This document shows, piece after piece, positions 27,318 through 36,248 of a DNA stretch of 64,000 nucleotides. Position numbers and translations under genes: made by a program. Origin of the DNA: Mycobacterium sp. 141 (GTDB lineage Bacteria > Actinomycetota > Actinomycetes > Mycobacteriales > Mycobacteriaceae); the NCBI RefSeq assembly GCF_000382405.1, contig NZ_KB908276.1:1-64000 (forward strand), given 5' to 3'. Below the pieces are notes generated by a model. It was not told where the DNA came from. It ran no database searches and was given only the letters and a program-made list of their open reading frames with translations. Numbering within the stretch: position 1 is the first letter of the stretch; each line of letters begins with the position of its first letter.

Positions 27318-27458
27318 GCACGTCAGCCTCACCGAAGGCTGGCGGGACCTCCTCGGCGCCCACACTTATGGCCACACCAAAGCCGAGCCAGGTCAAAGAT
27401 TCGACATTTTCTGGAACGGGGACCGCAGCGAAATCCAGATCTAAAGCGGAACCCACTT

Positions 27459-27479
27459 CTCGGTCGCTAGCTGACCGAG
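27459..27479 (+). terminator. Hairpin downstream of the urease operon
   Basis: A perfect 7-bp stem CTCGGTC/GACCGAG with a 7-base loop lies about 140 bases after the ureD stop. It has no T-run, so it may be a weak or Rho-aided terminator, or only an RNA end stabiliser. Confidence 0.4.
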
Positions 27480-28076
27480 CACCCCGACTGGTCCGCTGGC
27501 GACTATGACACGCCAGTGGGGCCGGAGACAGTGGAGCTCCCAGTAAGGACGGATTATCGTGCGCGACACTATACCTCAGCTGGGTATTCCACGGTCGTTC
27601 GCACTTGGTTCGTTTTTGCGTCGGCCTCCTGGGCAACAACTGGCCAGTAGAGGCGGCATCAGTGGGCCGTAGATCCGAGCAAGGAGGTCTGCCATTACGA
27701 CCACGCTCGCGAAGCCCAGCGCATCTGGAAGCGGTCCGACCGGCTGAACAAGCCCGCGATGGCGGCGGGAGAAATGAAGAGCATCTGGCGGCGATGCAGT
27801 CGTGGGAAGTAGCTGCACGGGTAGTCTCCGGTGCGGCGATCTGTATCCGCTCGGCGGGATTTACTATCCGGAAATCGTTGGAGTACTGCATCTTTGGTCG
27901 CGGTCTGGCGCTCAACGGTGACAGATCGCCTACCTATCTGGAGCACGCTCAAACAACGACGAAATCTCGATACGTACTGGCAGTACGCGATTGGTGACAC
28001 TCATTCCAAGGCGATGCTGCTCTCTAGGTTTGGAGACTACGGGCAACACACATGTGATGCTGACTAGAGGACGACG
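27480..28076. other. Gene-poor stretch with possible coding remnant
   Basis: About 600 bases with no supported gene. Around 27670-27800, plus strand, one frame reads as plausible protein (DPSKEVCHYDHAREAQRIW, then KRSDRLNKPAMAAGEMKS) but is closed by a stop on both sides and lacks a start. I do not recognise the family. This may be a decayed gene. Confidence 0.3.
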
Positions 28077-28316
28077 ATGCACGAGGCCGAACAGTTTGAC
28101 GAACTGACTGTCCAAGCCCGGATTGGGGCCAACATTCGACTACGCCGCGAAAAGGTGGGGCTGAGCCAGCGAGCCCTGGCTGAACGCGCCGACATTGACC
28201 GTTTAGTCCTCAACCAGTTGGAGAACGGATGCCGTGGGTGCACGGTGACCGTTCTCGCCCGGTTGGCCGTCGAGTTGGGCACGAGTCCGTCAGCGCTCGT
28301 CATCGACATCGTCTGA
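28077..28316 (+). CDS. XRE-family helix-turn-helix regulator
   Basis: A 79-residue protein that is almost all one Cro/C1-type helix-turn-helix: IGANIRLRREKVGLSQRALA, ERADIDRLVLNQLENG, then VTVLARLAVELGTSPSAL. No partner domain follows. GGACGACG precedes the ATG. With no obvious target gene beside it, its role is unclear; single-domain XRE proteins are often found in mobile or worn regions like this one. Confidence 0.8.
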   Translation: MHEAEQFDELTVQARIGANIRLRREKVGLSQRALAERADIDRLVLNQLENGCRGCTVTVLARLAVELGTSPSALVIDIV

Positions 28317-28944
28317 AGCCCATATGCCCTATGGCGGAGAGAGTGAATTGCAGTGTCCATGATCGTCATCAGAGAATTCCAGGCCAGGCATGGCGCTGAC
28401 GAATCTCTCACCGCACATATGTCACCGGTATGCAGTTCATAGTCGAGACGTGGAAGTCGCCACGGCGTGCCGAGCCCGAACTCATCGTCTGCGTTTTCCA
28501 GACTTCCCCGATTTCTCGGAGGGCTCCATCAAGCCGAACGCGATAGCTTCCCGTTCGTCCTCAAGGACGGTACCCGCGGCGGCAGATCGACGCCGACGGG
28601 TGGCCCAATCTATACCGCTGAGCGGCATGAGATGCACATACTGCAACGGCAGCAACGAGATTCACGTGGCCATCGCGGTCGCTCGCGACGAGTTGCGCGG
28701 TTACGGCCAAGCGTTCCACCGCCGGTGGCAGGTGCCCACGGGGTGCGGCCCGGTCAACGAGGGCACTTCAACCGCCAGCGCACGATGATGTCGGTCACTG
28801 GGGGTGAGGTGTCGCCCACCGTTTTGGAGTTACGGCCGGGTCGGCCTGCTTCGGGCCGTTGGGTGCGAAAGCGGCTCGCCCGCAAGGAAACTAACCGCCG
28901 GATTCGTCGACACCCCGCGGGCGATGTGAAAGAAGGAAAGTCCA
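28317..28944. other. Gene-poor stretch between XRE gene and MFS gene
   Basis: About 630 bases. A possible short frame from the ATG at about 28629 (MRCTYCNGSNEIHVAIAVAR, about 53 residues) begins with a CxxC pair, but has no ribosome site or family I can support. The rest shows no gene, repeat or RNA. Confidence 0.3.
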
Positions 28945-30240
28945 TCAGCCGACTCGACGGTGCCAGAGGAGCGTGGGAACCAGGATGAGACTGACGAGCC
29001 CGGCGGTGAGTGACAGTGCCGCGTAGCCGGTGCTCGCCATCATCACGCCTGATAACGCCGCACCGGCCGCTCCGGCGACCGCGATGGCAACGTCGATGGT
29101 CCCTTGGATTCGCGGTCTGTTGGTCGGGTCGGTCGCGTCGACCACAAAGGCGGTGCCCGCGATCAGACCGAAGTTCCAGCCCACGCCGAGCAGGATCAGT
29201 GCGGTGATCATCCACGCCAGTGACGGTCCGGGGGCTAGTGCGGCGACCAGGCCCGCCGCGAGCAGGGTGACACCTGAGGCTGCCGCCATCGCCGATCGCC
29301 CGACCTTGTCGACCAGAACGCCGGTCACCAATGACGGCAAGTACATTGCCGCGATGTGGAATCCGATCACGATGCCCACGGCTGACAGATCGTGGTGGTG
29401 GCTTTGCATGTGTATCGGCGTCATGGTCATGACCGCTGTCATCGCCATTTGGGACACGACCATCACCATGGCGCCCACGTAGGCGCCGGTTTTCGGGTGC
29501 AGATCCGCAGCGGTAGATAGACGCTCGACTTCTGGTGCCGACGCCTCGGAGATGTCACGGGCGACAAAGTACGGGTCAGGGCGCAGCATCGTGATGAGAA
29601 CCAGTCCCGCGGCGGCGTAGGTAACGGCAGCGAGCAGGAACGGACCGGCCAATACCGGAATTCCGATGCTGAGAGCGACTTTTCCCATGGGGGCGATCAG
29701 GTTTGGCCCAGCGACGGCGCCCACCGTTGTCGCCGTCAACGCCACGCTGATCGCCGTACCGCGTCTGGCTGGTTCGGCCAGGTCGGTGCCGGCGTAGCGG
29801 GCTTGCAGGTTGGTCGCGGTACCGGCCCCGTAGACGAATAGTGCCCCGAACAGCAGTACGACGTTTGCGCTGGCGGCGGCGACCACCACACCAAGAGCAC
29901 CGAGACCACCCGCCGTGAATCCCAGACCGAGCCCCATCCGACGGCCCGACCTCTGCGTGAGACGGCCGATTAGAAACGCCGCTGACGCCGACCCGAGCGT
30001 GAACAGTGCGGCTGGCACGCCCGACACATTCTCTGCCCCGAGCATGTCCCGAGCCAGCAGGGCGCCCACCGACACTCCTGCGGCGAGACCAGCGCCGCCA
30101 AGGATCTGGCTGATGATCACCACACCGAAAGTGCGTTTTTGGACTCGCCGGACGTCGTCGTCGCTCCAGCGGTTCTTCTCGACTCGCTCTCGGCCGAGAA
30201 GCTCGATTTTGTTGAGCGGCATGCGATCCGCTTGTGACAT
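28945..30240 (-). CDS. MFS transporter (12-helix efflux type)
   Basis: A 431-residue membrane protein with about 12 helices, a charged cytoplasmic N-terminus and MFS signatures such as LIGRLTQRSGRRMGLGLGF after helix 2 and LVTGVLVDKVGRSAMA in the second half. The histidine cluster QSHHHD in the second half is unusual. It is divergent from a GntR regulator and shares an intergenic region of about 200 bases with it, so regulated efflux or uptake of a small molecule is likely; the substrate is unknown. Confidence 0.85.
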   Translation of the reverse strand: MSQADRMPLNKIELLGRERVEKNRWSDDDVRRVQKRTFGVVIISQILGGAGLAAGVSVGALLARDMLGAENVSGVPAALFTLGSASAAFLIGRLTQRSGRRMGLGLGFTAGGLGALGVVVAAASANVVLLFGALFVYGAGTATNLQARYAGTDLAEPARRGTAISVALTATTVGAVAGPNLIAPMGKVALSIGIPVLAGPFLLAAVTYAAAGLVLITMLRPDPYFVARDISEASAPEVERLSTAADLHPKTGAYVGAMVMVVSQMAMTAVMTMTPIHMQSHHHDLSAVGIVIGFHIAAMYLPSLVTGVLVDKVGRSAMAAASGVTLLAAGLVAALAPGPSLAWMITALILLGVGWNFGLIAGTAFVVDATDPTNRPRIQGTIDVAIAVAGAAGAALSGVMMASTGYAALSLTAGLVSLILVPTLLWHRRVG

Positions 30241-30327
30241 GACGTCACCCTTCTCGGTTGGGTTCGAGCGGCCTGTCGTCTCGGGGGTCGTTGGTGTCGG
30301 CTGTGCCCGGAGATCGGCGACGGCGAT

Positions 30328-30339
30328 CTAGTATCCTAG
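30328..30339. promoter_or_regulatory. Possible GntR operator
   Basis: CTAGTATCCTAG, two CTAG half-sites 4 bases apart, lies between the divergent MFS and GntR genes. Short palindromes of this form are typical operators for FadR-type GntR proteins. Placement supports control of the MFS gene and self-regulation. Confidence 0.4.
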
Positions 30340-30448
30340 TTGCATTTGAGATAGTCGCAAGTCGGAATCGGTTGGGGCGGGCGGCTACGATCGGCGGCGA
30401 CTTGACCCAATGGCTCCGGCCAGCGCGTGGCAGGGGCAGGGGAGTGTG

Positions 30449-31084
30449 ATGGGCGACGAGACGGCGGTCAACGCCGCGGGGCGCGCTTATGCCGACATTC
30501 GTGCTGCCATCATTCGAGGTGAGTTCGCGCCAGGCTCCATGCTCAGCGAGTCGACGTTGGCGACGTCGATGTCGATGAGTCGAACCCCCGTACGCGCGGC
30601 GCTGGGACGCCTGCAGCAGGAGGGGTTCGTCACCATCTATCCGAAACGCGGCGCACTGGTACGCGAGCTCAGTGCCGACGAAGTTCGCGAATCGGCGCAG
30701 GTGCGACACGCGTTCGAGTCGGCGGGTGTGCAACTGGCAGACTCCGGCGCCCGCGAGGTCCTCGGCCACCGGCTCGCGGCAAATCTGCAACAGCAGCAGC
30801 AGGCATTGGACGACGGAGATTTTCCCGGCTTCGCGACTCTGGCGATGCAGTTTCACCGTGCGTTCGTCGAGTTGGCGGGAAACTCCATCATGTTGTCGAT
30901 CTACGATCGGCTGCAAGACCGTCAGTATGTGTCGATTCTGCGCAGTCCCATCGTCAACCGGGATCCCGACCGTGTCATGTCCGAGCACCACTCATTGTTG
31001 CGGACAGCGAAGGATGGCGACTGGGCAGCTTTCTCAATGGATTTGCGCGCACATCAGTCACATAGCAACGACCTCGCCGAGTGA
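30449..31084 (+). CDS. GntR-family regulator, FadR/FCD type
   Basis: A 211-residue regulator. The N-terminal winged helix is seen in AYADIRAAIIRGEFAPGSML and SMSMSRTPVRAALGRLQQEG; the C-terminal helical FCD domain has the metal-binding pattern with H in AMQFHRAFVELAGN and SEHHSLLRTAKDGD. FCD domains bind organic acids. ATG at 30449 has AGGGG 8 bases upstream. Probably regulates the divergent MFS gene. Confidence 0.85.
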   Translation: MGDETAVNAAGRAYADIRAAIIRGEFAPGSMLSESTLATSMSMSRTPVRAALGRLQQEGFVTIYPKRGALVRELSADEVRESAQVRHAFESAGVQLADSGAREVLGHRLAANLQQQQQALDDGDFPGFATLAMQFHRAFVELAGNSIMLSIYDRLQDRQYVSILRSPIVNRDPDRVMSEHHSLLRTAKDGDWAAFSMDLRAHQSHSNDLAE

Positions 31085-31144
31085 ACGACGGCATCCGCGG
31101 GGTCGGCAAAATTCAGATGCGCGAGGTGGTTTGAGTTGGAACAC

Positions 31145-31297
31145 ATGGCGGGCGGTTCAACAACGATGACGGTAAACCAGCCAGAGGCACCTCTGGTGCC
31201 CACGGAGGTGGCACTGCAGCAGCCCGACCGCGGATGGGTGCGCCTCGATGTCGTCGCCAGCGGTGTGTTCGACACGAGATCCGGACGGCCGTTGTAG
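31145..31297 (+). pseudogene. N-terminal stub of a zinc-type alcohol dehydrogenase
   Basis: A 50-codon frame whose later part (PTEVALQQPDRGWVRLDVVA, then SGVFDTRSG) matches the start of GroES-like MDR alcohol dehydrogenases, where SGVCHTD carries the catalytic zinc cysteine. Here the Cys is Phe and the frame ends soon after, so this is a remnant. The call rests on a short match. Confidence 0.45.
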
Positions 31298-31312
31298 CCC
31301 AGCCTCTTCGCA

Positions 31313-33004
31313 TCACTTAAGCGTGTCGTGGTCGCCGACGCGGCCCCGGGCCAGTGACGCGAAGGCGGCCAGGAGTGCAAGACCGATCGACACCCCGAAG
31401 ACAACCGTGAGCCCATGATGGAATGGGTCGCTGATCAGATGCGGGAAGAACTCGCGACCGGTGATGGCGTCGCGATCGGCGGGCGGCAGTGTCGTGAGGA
31501 CACCGCTCGGTGTCAAGAGGTGCTCCAGCGGATTGACGCCCAACACCGCGGCGAACAGTGTCGAAACCGGTGGAAGCGCGGCCACTTCTTGCGCGACCGC
31601 AGACGGCACCCCTCGGTCTTGAAGACCTGTCGTCATTGCCCCCGGCAGACTGCCGGCCAGACCGACGACCATGAGCGAGAAGAACACTCCGATCGACAGC
31701 GCGGTTCCGCTGTTCAGGAACGTTGCACGCATCCCCGAGACCACGCCTCGCTCAGCGGGTGGCACGCTGCCCATGATGGCCGAGGTGTTGGGTGCGGCGA
31801 ACATGCCGCTGCCGATACCGTTCAGCGCGATCAGCGCGGCAAACGCCCAATATGGGAAATTGATGGGCAACAACAGCAGTCCGACGAAGCTCAGCCCGAA
31901 CAGCACCATGCCGGCCGAGGCGATACCGCGGGCTCCCAGGCGGTCCGACAGCGCACCCGAGGTCGGACCCGCGATGAGAAACCCTGCTGTCAGCGGCAGC
32001 ATGAAGATACCCGCCCATAATGGGGTGTCGGCGTAGTCGTAGCCGTGTAGCGGTAGCCAGATCCCTTGCAACCAGATGATGAGCATGAACTGCAGGCCGC
32101 CCTGGGCGAGCGCCGAGGCCAGCGTGGCCGCGTTGCCGGCGCTGAAAGCCCGAATCTTGAACAGGCTCAACCTGATCATCGGTTCGGCGACGCGGGACTC
32201 GATGACGACGAATGCGATCAGCAGCAAGATGCCGGCGATCAAGGTGCACAGGACGAATGGGCTGTGCCATCCGGTGGTGTGTCCGCCGTGCGGCTGGATT
32301 CCGGCGGTGATCGCGATCAGCACCGCCGACAGGCCGACGGCGAAAGTGACGTTGCCCCACCAGTCGATGCGTCCGCGGTGGCGTTCACCGTTGTCACGTA
32401 ACCGGCGATAGGCCCAGACGGTGCCGAAGATCCCGACCGGCACGTTGATCCAGAAGACCGCCCGCCAATCCCAGGCTGCCAACAGCCCGCCGGCGACCAA
32501 GCCGATGAACTGGCCGGCCAATGCCGCCACCTGGTTGAATCCGAGGGCGAAACCTCGACGATCGGCTGGGAAGGCATCGGTGAGGATCGCGGCGGAATTG
32601 GCCGTCAGCATGGAGCCGCCGACAGCCTGCAGCAGCCGCCAGCCGATGAGCCATTGCGCGGCCGCGACGCCGTCGAGCGGGTCGAACGACAGCAAGATCG
32701 ACGCGAAGGTGAAGACGGTGAAACCCAGGTTGTACACACGGACCCGTCCGTACATGTCACCGATCCGGCCCAGTGTCACCACGAGCACCGACTGGACCAA
32801 CCGATAGCCCATGATCATCCACAACAGATAGGCGATGTTGGCGGGCGCCAACGGATCCAGATGGATGCCGCGGAAGATCGCCGGCAGCGAGATGATCACG
32901 ATCGATCCGTCGAGTGCGGACATGAAGACCGCCGCGGTGGTGTTGGTCAACGCCACCCAGCGGTAGTTGTCGCGGGTTTCGGTAGTTTGCTCGTGGACAG
33001 TCAT
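31313..33004 (-). CDS. DHA2-family (14-helix) MFS multidrug exporter
   Basis: A 563-residue drug:proton antiporter of the EmrB/QacA type with about 14 helices. Signature segments include MSALDGSIVIISLPAIFRGI in helix 1, LGRIGDMYGRVRVYNLGF after helix 2 and the motif C-like GGLLAAWDWRAVFWINVPVG. It follows a MarR repressor gene directly (TAG of marR is next to the ATG), forming a classic marR-efflux operon. Exported compound unknown. Confidence 0.9.
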   Translation of the reverse strand: MTVHEQTTETRDNYRWVALTNTTAAVFMSALDGSIVIISLPAIFRGIHLDPLAPANIAYLLWMIMGYRLVQSVLVVTLGRIGDMYGRVRVYNLGFTVFTFASILLSFDPLDGVAAAQWLIGWRLLQAVGGSMLTANSAAILTDAFPADRRGFALGFNQVAALAGQFIGLVAGGLLAAWDWRAVFWINVPVGIFGTVWAYRRLRDNGERHRGRIDWWGNVTFAVGLSAVLIAITAGIQPHGGHTTGWHSPFVLCTLIAGILLLIAFVVIESRVAEPMIRLSLFKIRAFSAGNAATLASALAQGGLQFMLIIWLQGIWLPLHGYDYADTPLWAGIFMLPLTAGFLIAGPTSGALSDRLGARGIASAGMVLFGLSFVGLLLLPINFPYWAFAALIALNGIGSGMFAAPNTSAIMGSVPPAERGVVSGMRATFLNSGTALSIGVFFSLMVVGLAGSLPGAMTTGLQDRGVPSAVAQEVAALPPVSTLFAAVLGVNPLEHLLTPSGVLTTLPPADRDAITGREFFPHLISDPFHHGLTVVFGVSIGLALLAAFASLARGRVGDHDTLK

Positions 33005-33439
33005 CTACAGGCGGTGGGCAAGTCGTTCGATCAGGGGCACTGCCGCGGCGATCTGGGCAATCTCGGCGTCGGTGAAATCGGCCAACCCCGCGGTGAGCTG
33101 TTCGACCCGTGCATCGCGTCTGCGGTTGACTTCGCGCCTACCGGAGGCGCTGATGGACAGAAGGATTCGCCTTCCATCGGTCGGATCGGGCTGCCGTGTG
33201 ATGAACCCTCGAGCTTCGAGTTCACCGATGGTGGCGCCCATCGACTGCGGACTGATCTGCTCTTGCCGAGCCAGATCGGCTCCTGTTGCCGGGCCGCCAC
33301 GGTCGAGCCTGCTCAATGCGGCCATCTGTGGAAATGTCAGAACGTCGGCAACGGGATTCTGCCGTAGCCGCCTGCGCAGCAAGCCCATGCACAGGAACAA
33401 TGCCCGCGCCACCTGCTCGGTCTCCCGGCTTGCCCGCAT
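33005..33439 (-). CDS. MarR-family transcription regulator
   Basis: A 144-residue winged-helix regulator with LTFPQMAALSRLDRGGPATG, the recognition helix around ISPQSMGATIGELEARGFIT and the wing DPTDGRRILLSISASGR. It probably represses its own operon with the downstream DHA2 exporter until a drug or phenolic ligand binds. A perfect inverted repeat upstream fits a MarR operator. Confidence 0.9.
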   Translation of the reverse strand: MRASRETEQVARALFLCMGLLRRRLRQNPVADVLTFPQMAALSRLDRGGPATGADLARQEQISPQSMGATIGELEARGFITRQPDPTDGRRILLSISASGRREVNRRRDARVEQLTAGLADFTDAEIAQIAAAVPLIERLAHRL

Positions 33440-33456
33440 ATCATCAGGCTAGGCTT

Positions 33457-33472
33457 ATCAGTGTGTACTGAT
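33457..33472. promoter_or_regulatory. Predicted MarR operator
   Basis: ATCAGTGTGTACTGAT is a perfect 6-bp inverted repeat with a 4-base centre, 18 bases upstream of the marR start. Position and symmetry suit a MarR dimer that blocks the promoter of the marR-exporter operon. Confidence 0.6.
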
Positions 33473-33498
33473 CAACCCGACCTGTATCGCCAACGGTG

Positions 33499-34203
33499 TC
33501 AGCGCGGAAGCCGGTCGAGCCAGTCGGAGTTCCCGTCGGCGGTCTTGTCGTCGATAACGACAAGTGGCACACCAGGTTCGGGGAATTGGCTGAGGAGTGC
33601 GAGGTTGTTTGCCGCGATGGCATGCGCGTCGTAGGGGATGGGTAGCCCGAGTCTGATCATGTCCTGCGCCGATTGCGGCGCGCCGACACGGTCGGCCAGG
33701 TCGGCGAGCTGATCGTTGCCGAGGTCTGTCGGACCCTTTTCTTTCGGTTGTTGATCGGCGGCATAGATCTGTTCGATGAAGCGCCACGTGATGTCGCTCG
33801 ATTGCGAATAGTCGGCAATGATGAACGCTGCGTAGATTGCACGGCTGTCGTAACTGCCACTTGCCGAGTACTTTTCGAGAAAATTGACGAATCGGAGGTC
33901 GATGTGAAGCTTGCCGGCTTCGATGCGCCGGCCGATCTCAGCCCCCTGGTCTCGGATCATTTCCCCGCTGAACGGGCACAGGGGGTCGAGGTAGAGCTCT
34001 ATCCGGCCCGGCGCCGCGGGGTCGCCGAGGGCGATGGCATCGCCGGCGGTCGATGCAACGGCCGCGTGGGCGCGACCGGCACCGGGGCCCCACACAAGCG
34101 CGATGGCGAGCAGAGCCACCACCATCGCGATGTGAATCGATCGAAATACCCGCCGATCTGGCAAGCCGGCTCCTCTCAGGTTCGCGTTCATAAGTTTCAT
34201 CAT
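33499..34203 (-). CDS. Secreted DsbA-like thioredoxin-fold protein with single cysteine
   Basis: A 234-residue exported protein. An N-terminal signal or membrane anchor (AMVVALLAIALVWG, then AGRAHA) precedes a DsbA-type thioredoxin fold (GRIELYLDPLCPFSGEMI, later PGVPLVVIDDK). The active-site position reads CPFS, so only one cysteine of the usual CxxC is left; it cannot act as a standard disulfide oxidase and may be a monothiol isomerase-like or binding protein. Several mycobacterial DsbA-like proteins show such changes. The exact start among three close ATGs is uncertain. Confidence 0.78.
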   Translation of the reverse strand: MMKLMNANLRGAGLPDRRVFRSIHIAMVVALLAIALVWGPGAGRAHAAVASTAGDAIALGDPAAPGRIELYLDPLCPFSGEMIRDQGAEIGRRIEAGKLHIDLRFVNFLEKYSASGSYDSRAIYAAFIIADYSQSSDITWRFIEQIYAADQQPKEKGPTDLGNDQLADLADRVGAPQSAQDMIRLGLPIPYDAHAIAANNLALLSQFPEPGVPLVVIDDKTADGNSDWLDRLPR

Positions 34204-34252
34204 GGCCCGGGAATCGGTGGTGGGCCGTCAAGGTCGGCGAGGAAGTGGGCCC

Positions 34253-34600
34253 TTACTTGCGTCGATCGATGATGGCGCGGAGTTCCGTGTTGTCATCTTC
34301 GAGGTCGAGGATGCGGGCTATGCCGGCGATGTTGATTCCGGCGGCCACCAACGTCGTGATGCGCCGGATCCGATTGAGGTCGTCGGTGCTGTAGCGCCGG
34401 GTGCCTCCGTCAGTACGGGTTGGGGTGAGCAACCCATGGCGCTCCCAGAGGCGCAGTGATTGGGTGGCGGTGCCGGATAGCTCGGCGGCGACGGAGATGC
34501 CGTAAACACCGTGGCTGGGGGCCGGTGTGACATGCGTGGGGGAGTCGCGGCCCGACGCCGGGCGGGGGCTGTTGGGTTGCGCAAAATCTCGAGTCGCCAC
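34253..34600 (-). CDS. MerR-family regulator, HspR-like
   Basis: A 115-residue protein. After a disordered Pro-rich leader of about 30 residues comes a MerR winged helix (GVYGISVAAELSGTATQSLR, then LWERHGLLTPTRTDGGTRRY) and a short coiled helix ending in ELRAIIDRRK. This shape is like HspR, the heat-shock repressor of actinobacteria. It is divergent from an hsp20 gene, with an inverted repeat between them, so it likely represses that gene and itself. Confidence 0.83.
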   Translation of the reverse strand: MATRDFAQPNSPRPASGRDSPTHVTPAPSHGVYGISVAAELSGTATQSLRLWERHGLLTPTRTDGGTRRYSTDDLNRIRRITTLVAAGINIAGIARILDLEDDNTELRAIIDRRK

Positions 34601-34644
34601 CTACTTGCCTCGCATCCTGCGTAGTGCTATATAAAATCTGTGCT

Positions 34645-34665
34645 GACTGGCATAGATTACCAGTC
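34645..34665. promoter_or_regulatory. Predicted operator between merR and hsp20
   Basis: GACTGG and CCAGTC form a perfect inverted repeat with a 9-base spacer. It lies between the two divergent genes, next to a TATATAAAAT patch (about 34628) that could be a -10 region. The form is like the HspR-bound HAIR element but the sequence differs from the known CTTGAGT-type HAIR. Confidence 0.55.
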
Positions 34666-34708
34666 GGCTCCCGTTCAGAACATGAAAGGATGCGTGGAGG
34701 TGACCACC

Positions 34709-35158
34709 ATGCTGATGCGTACTGATCCGTTCCGGGAATTGGATCGCTTGACTCAACAGGTGCTCGGCACCGCCGCACGCCCGGCGATCATGCCTATGGA
34801 CGCCTGGCGTGACGGTGAGGAGTTCATCGTCGAGTTCGATCTGCCTGGCATTGCGGTGGACTCGCTGGACCTGGACATCGAGCACAATGTGGTGACGGTG
34901 CGTGCCGAGCGTGCGGCGGTGGATCCGAATCGGGAGATGCTGGCCACGGAGCGCCCCCGGGGCGTGTTCTCGCGCCAGCTGGTCCTCGGAGACAACCTGG
35001 ACACCGACAAGATCGCCGCGAGCTATAACGACGGTGTCCTGCGGCTGCGGATCCCGGTGGCGGAGAAGGCAAAGCCACGCAAGATCGTTGTCGATCGTCC
35101 CCGCGGCACCAAGATCATCGACGCCGATTCACCGGCCAGGGAATCCATCGACGCGTGA
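34709..35158 (+). CDS. Small heat-shock protein Hsp20 family
   Basis: A 149-residue alpha-crystallin-type holdase chaperone: MLMRTDPFRELDRLTQQVLG leader, crystallin domain from AWRDGEEFIVEFDLPGI through SYNDGVLRLRIPVAEKAKPR, and a C-terminal tail. Similar to the Hsp18 proteins of mycobacteria. It holds unfolding proteins during heat or redox stress. ATG at 34709 has GGAGG 9 bases upstream; a longer in-frame start at 34640 would overlap the operator. Confidence 0.92.
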   Translation: MLMRTDPFRELDRLTQQVLGTAARPAIMPMDAWRDGEEFIVEFDLPGIAVDSLDLDIEHNVVTVRAERAAVDPNREMLATERPRGVFSRQLVLGDNLDTDKIAASYNDGVLRLRIPVAEKAKPRKIVVDRPRGTKIIDADSPARESIDA

Positions 35159-35386
35159 TCTGCCGCGGCCGCTCCGGCGGGGCCGGTAAGTAGCGATTGT
35201 CGGAAGGGGGTGAGACCACCGCGAAGTACCGCCGAGGGTGGCGGCAACGCGCCGCCATCCCGCGGCGAGTCATCGGACTCATCTCTACATCGACCGATAC
35301 GAGCGCCGGCCGCTGCGGTCGAAACCTGTTGGTTTGCTAGCTTCTGCCCTGAAGTCGGGGCTCGGGTGACGCACCGTAATTAGGAT

Positions 35387-36166
35387 GTGGTCATGGCTGT
35401 TGCTGGTGAAGACGCTTCCACTCCCGGGACTGGCGTCTCCGAGCTTGCAGGCGTGGCGCATGTCGATGTGATTGATGTGGTGACAGAGGAGCTTGTCGAC
35501 CAGGGGTCATCTCCGATGGGCTGGTTCCGCTTCTATTTCGATGAACAGCGCTGGGAGTGGTCGGCGCAGGTTGCGCGCCTGCACGGCTATCAGCCCGGGA
35601 CGGTGACGCCGACGACGGAACTGGTGCTCTCACACAAGCATCCCGAGGACCGCGACAAGGTCGCACACGCCATCGAGGCGATCACGAACACCCGCGGTGC
35701 GCTGAGCAGCCGCCACCGCATCATCGACACTGCCGGCGGAGTGCACTGGGTGGTCGTGATCGGAGATCAGTTCTTCGATGACCACGGCGCGGTGATCGGC
35801 ACGCACGGCTTCTATGTCGACGTGACACCCGCGGAGCATCAGCGGCTCGAAGCCGAGCGCCGGCGGCAGGACCTCGTCACTGCGCGGATAGCGGAGATCG
35901 CCAACAGCAGAGCCCGCATCGAGCAGGTCAAGGGCATGTTGATGCTCGTCTACAACGTAGGCGAAGATGTGGCGTTCGATGTGCTCAAGTGGTTGTCCCA
36001 GGAGCACAACGTCAAGCTACGTGTCCTTGCCGAGCAGCTGAGTACCGATCTGCGCGAGATCGCTCGCGAGACTGTCGACCAGTCGACCTACGACCACGTG
36101 CTGCTCACGGTGCATCAACGTCTCGCAACTGACACCGAAGTAGCACTGGACGCGAACACGACGTAA
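35387..36166 (+). CDS. PAS-ANTAR RNA-binding regulator
   Basis: A 259-residue protein. A PAS domain (about 45-150; FYFDEQRWEWSAQVARLHGY, then HKHPEDRDKV) senses a small signal and a C-terminal ANTAR domain (about 165-230; ARIAEIANSRARIEQVKGML) binds RNA hairpins to cause antitermination. PAS-ANTAR and GAF-ANTAR proteins are common in mycobacteria. No response-regulator domain is present. GTG at 35387; an ATG two codons on is equally good. The target RNA is not evident nearby. Confidence 0.87.
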   Translation: MVMAVAGEDASTPGTGVSELAGVAHVDVIDVVTEELVDQGSSPMGWFRFYFDEQRWEWSAQVARLHGYQPGTVTPTTELVLSHKHPEDRDKVAHAIEAITNTRGALSSRHRIIDTAGGVHWVVVIGDQFFDDHGAVIGTHGFYVDVTPAEHQRLEAERRRQDLVTARIAEIANSRARIEQVKGMLMLVYNVGEDVAFDVLKWLSQEHNVKLRVLAEQLSTDLREIARETVDQSTYDHVLLTVHQRLATDTEVALDANTT

Positions 36167-36248
36167 CGCCCACCGACATTCGGTCGGCGCTTCACGTGTA
36201 CCTTGCCGTCTCCGCTGGGCAGCCGGCCGCCGGGGATAGCATCGAGCA

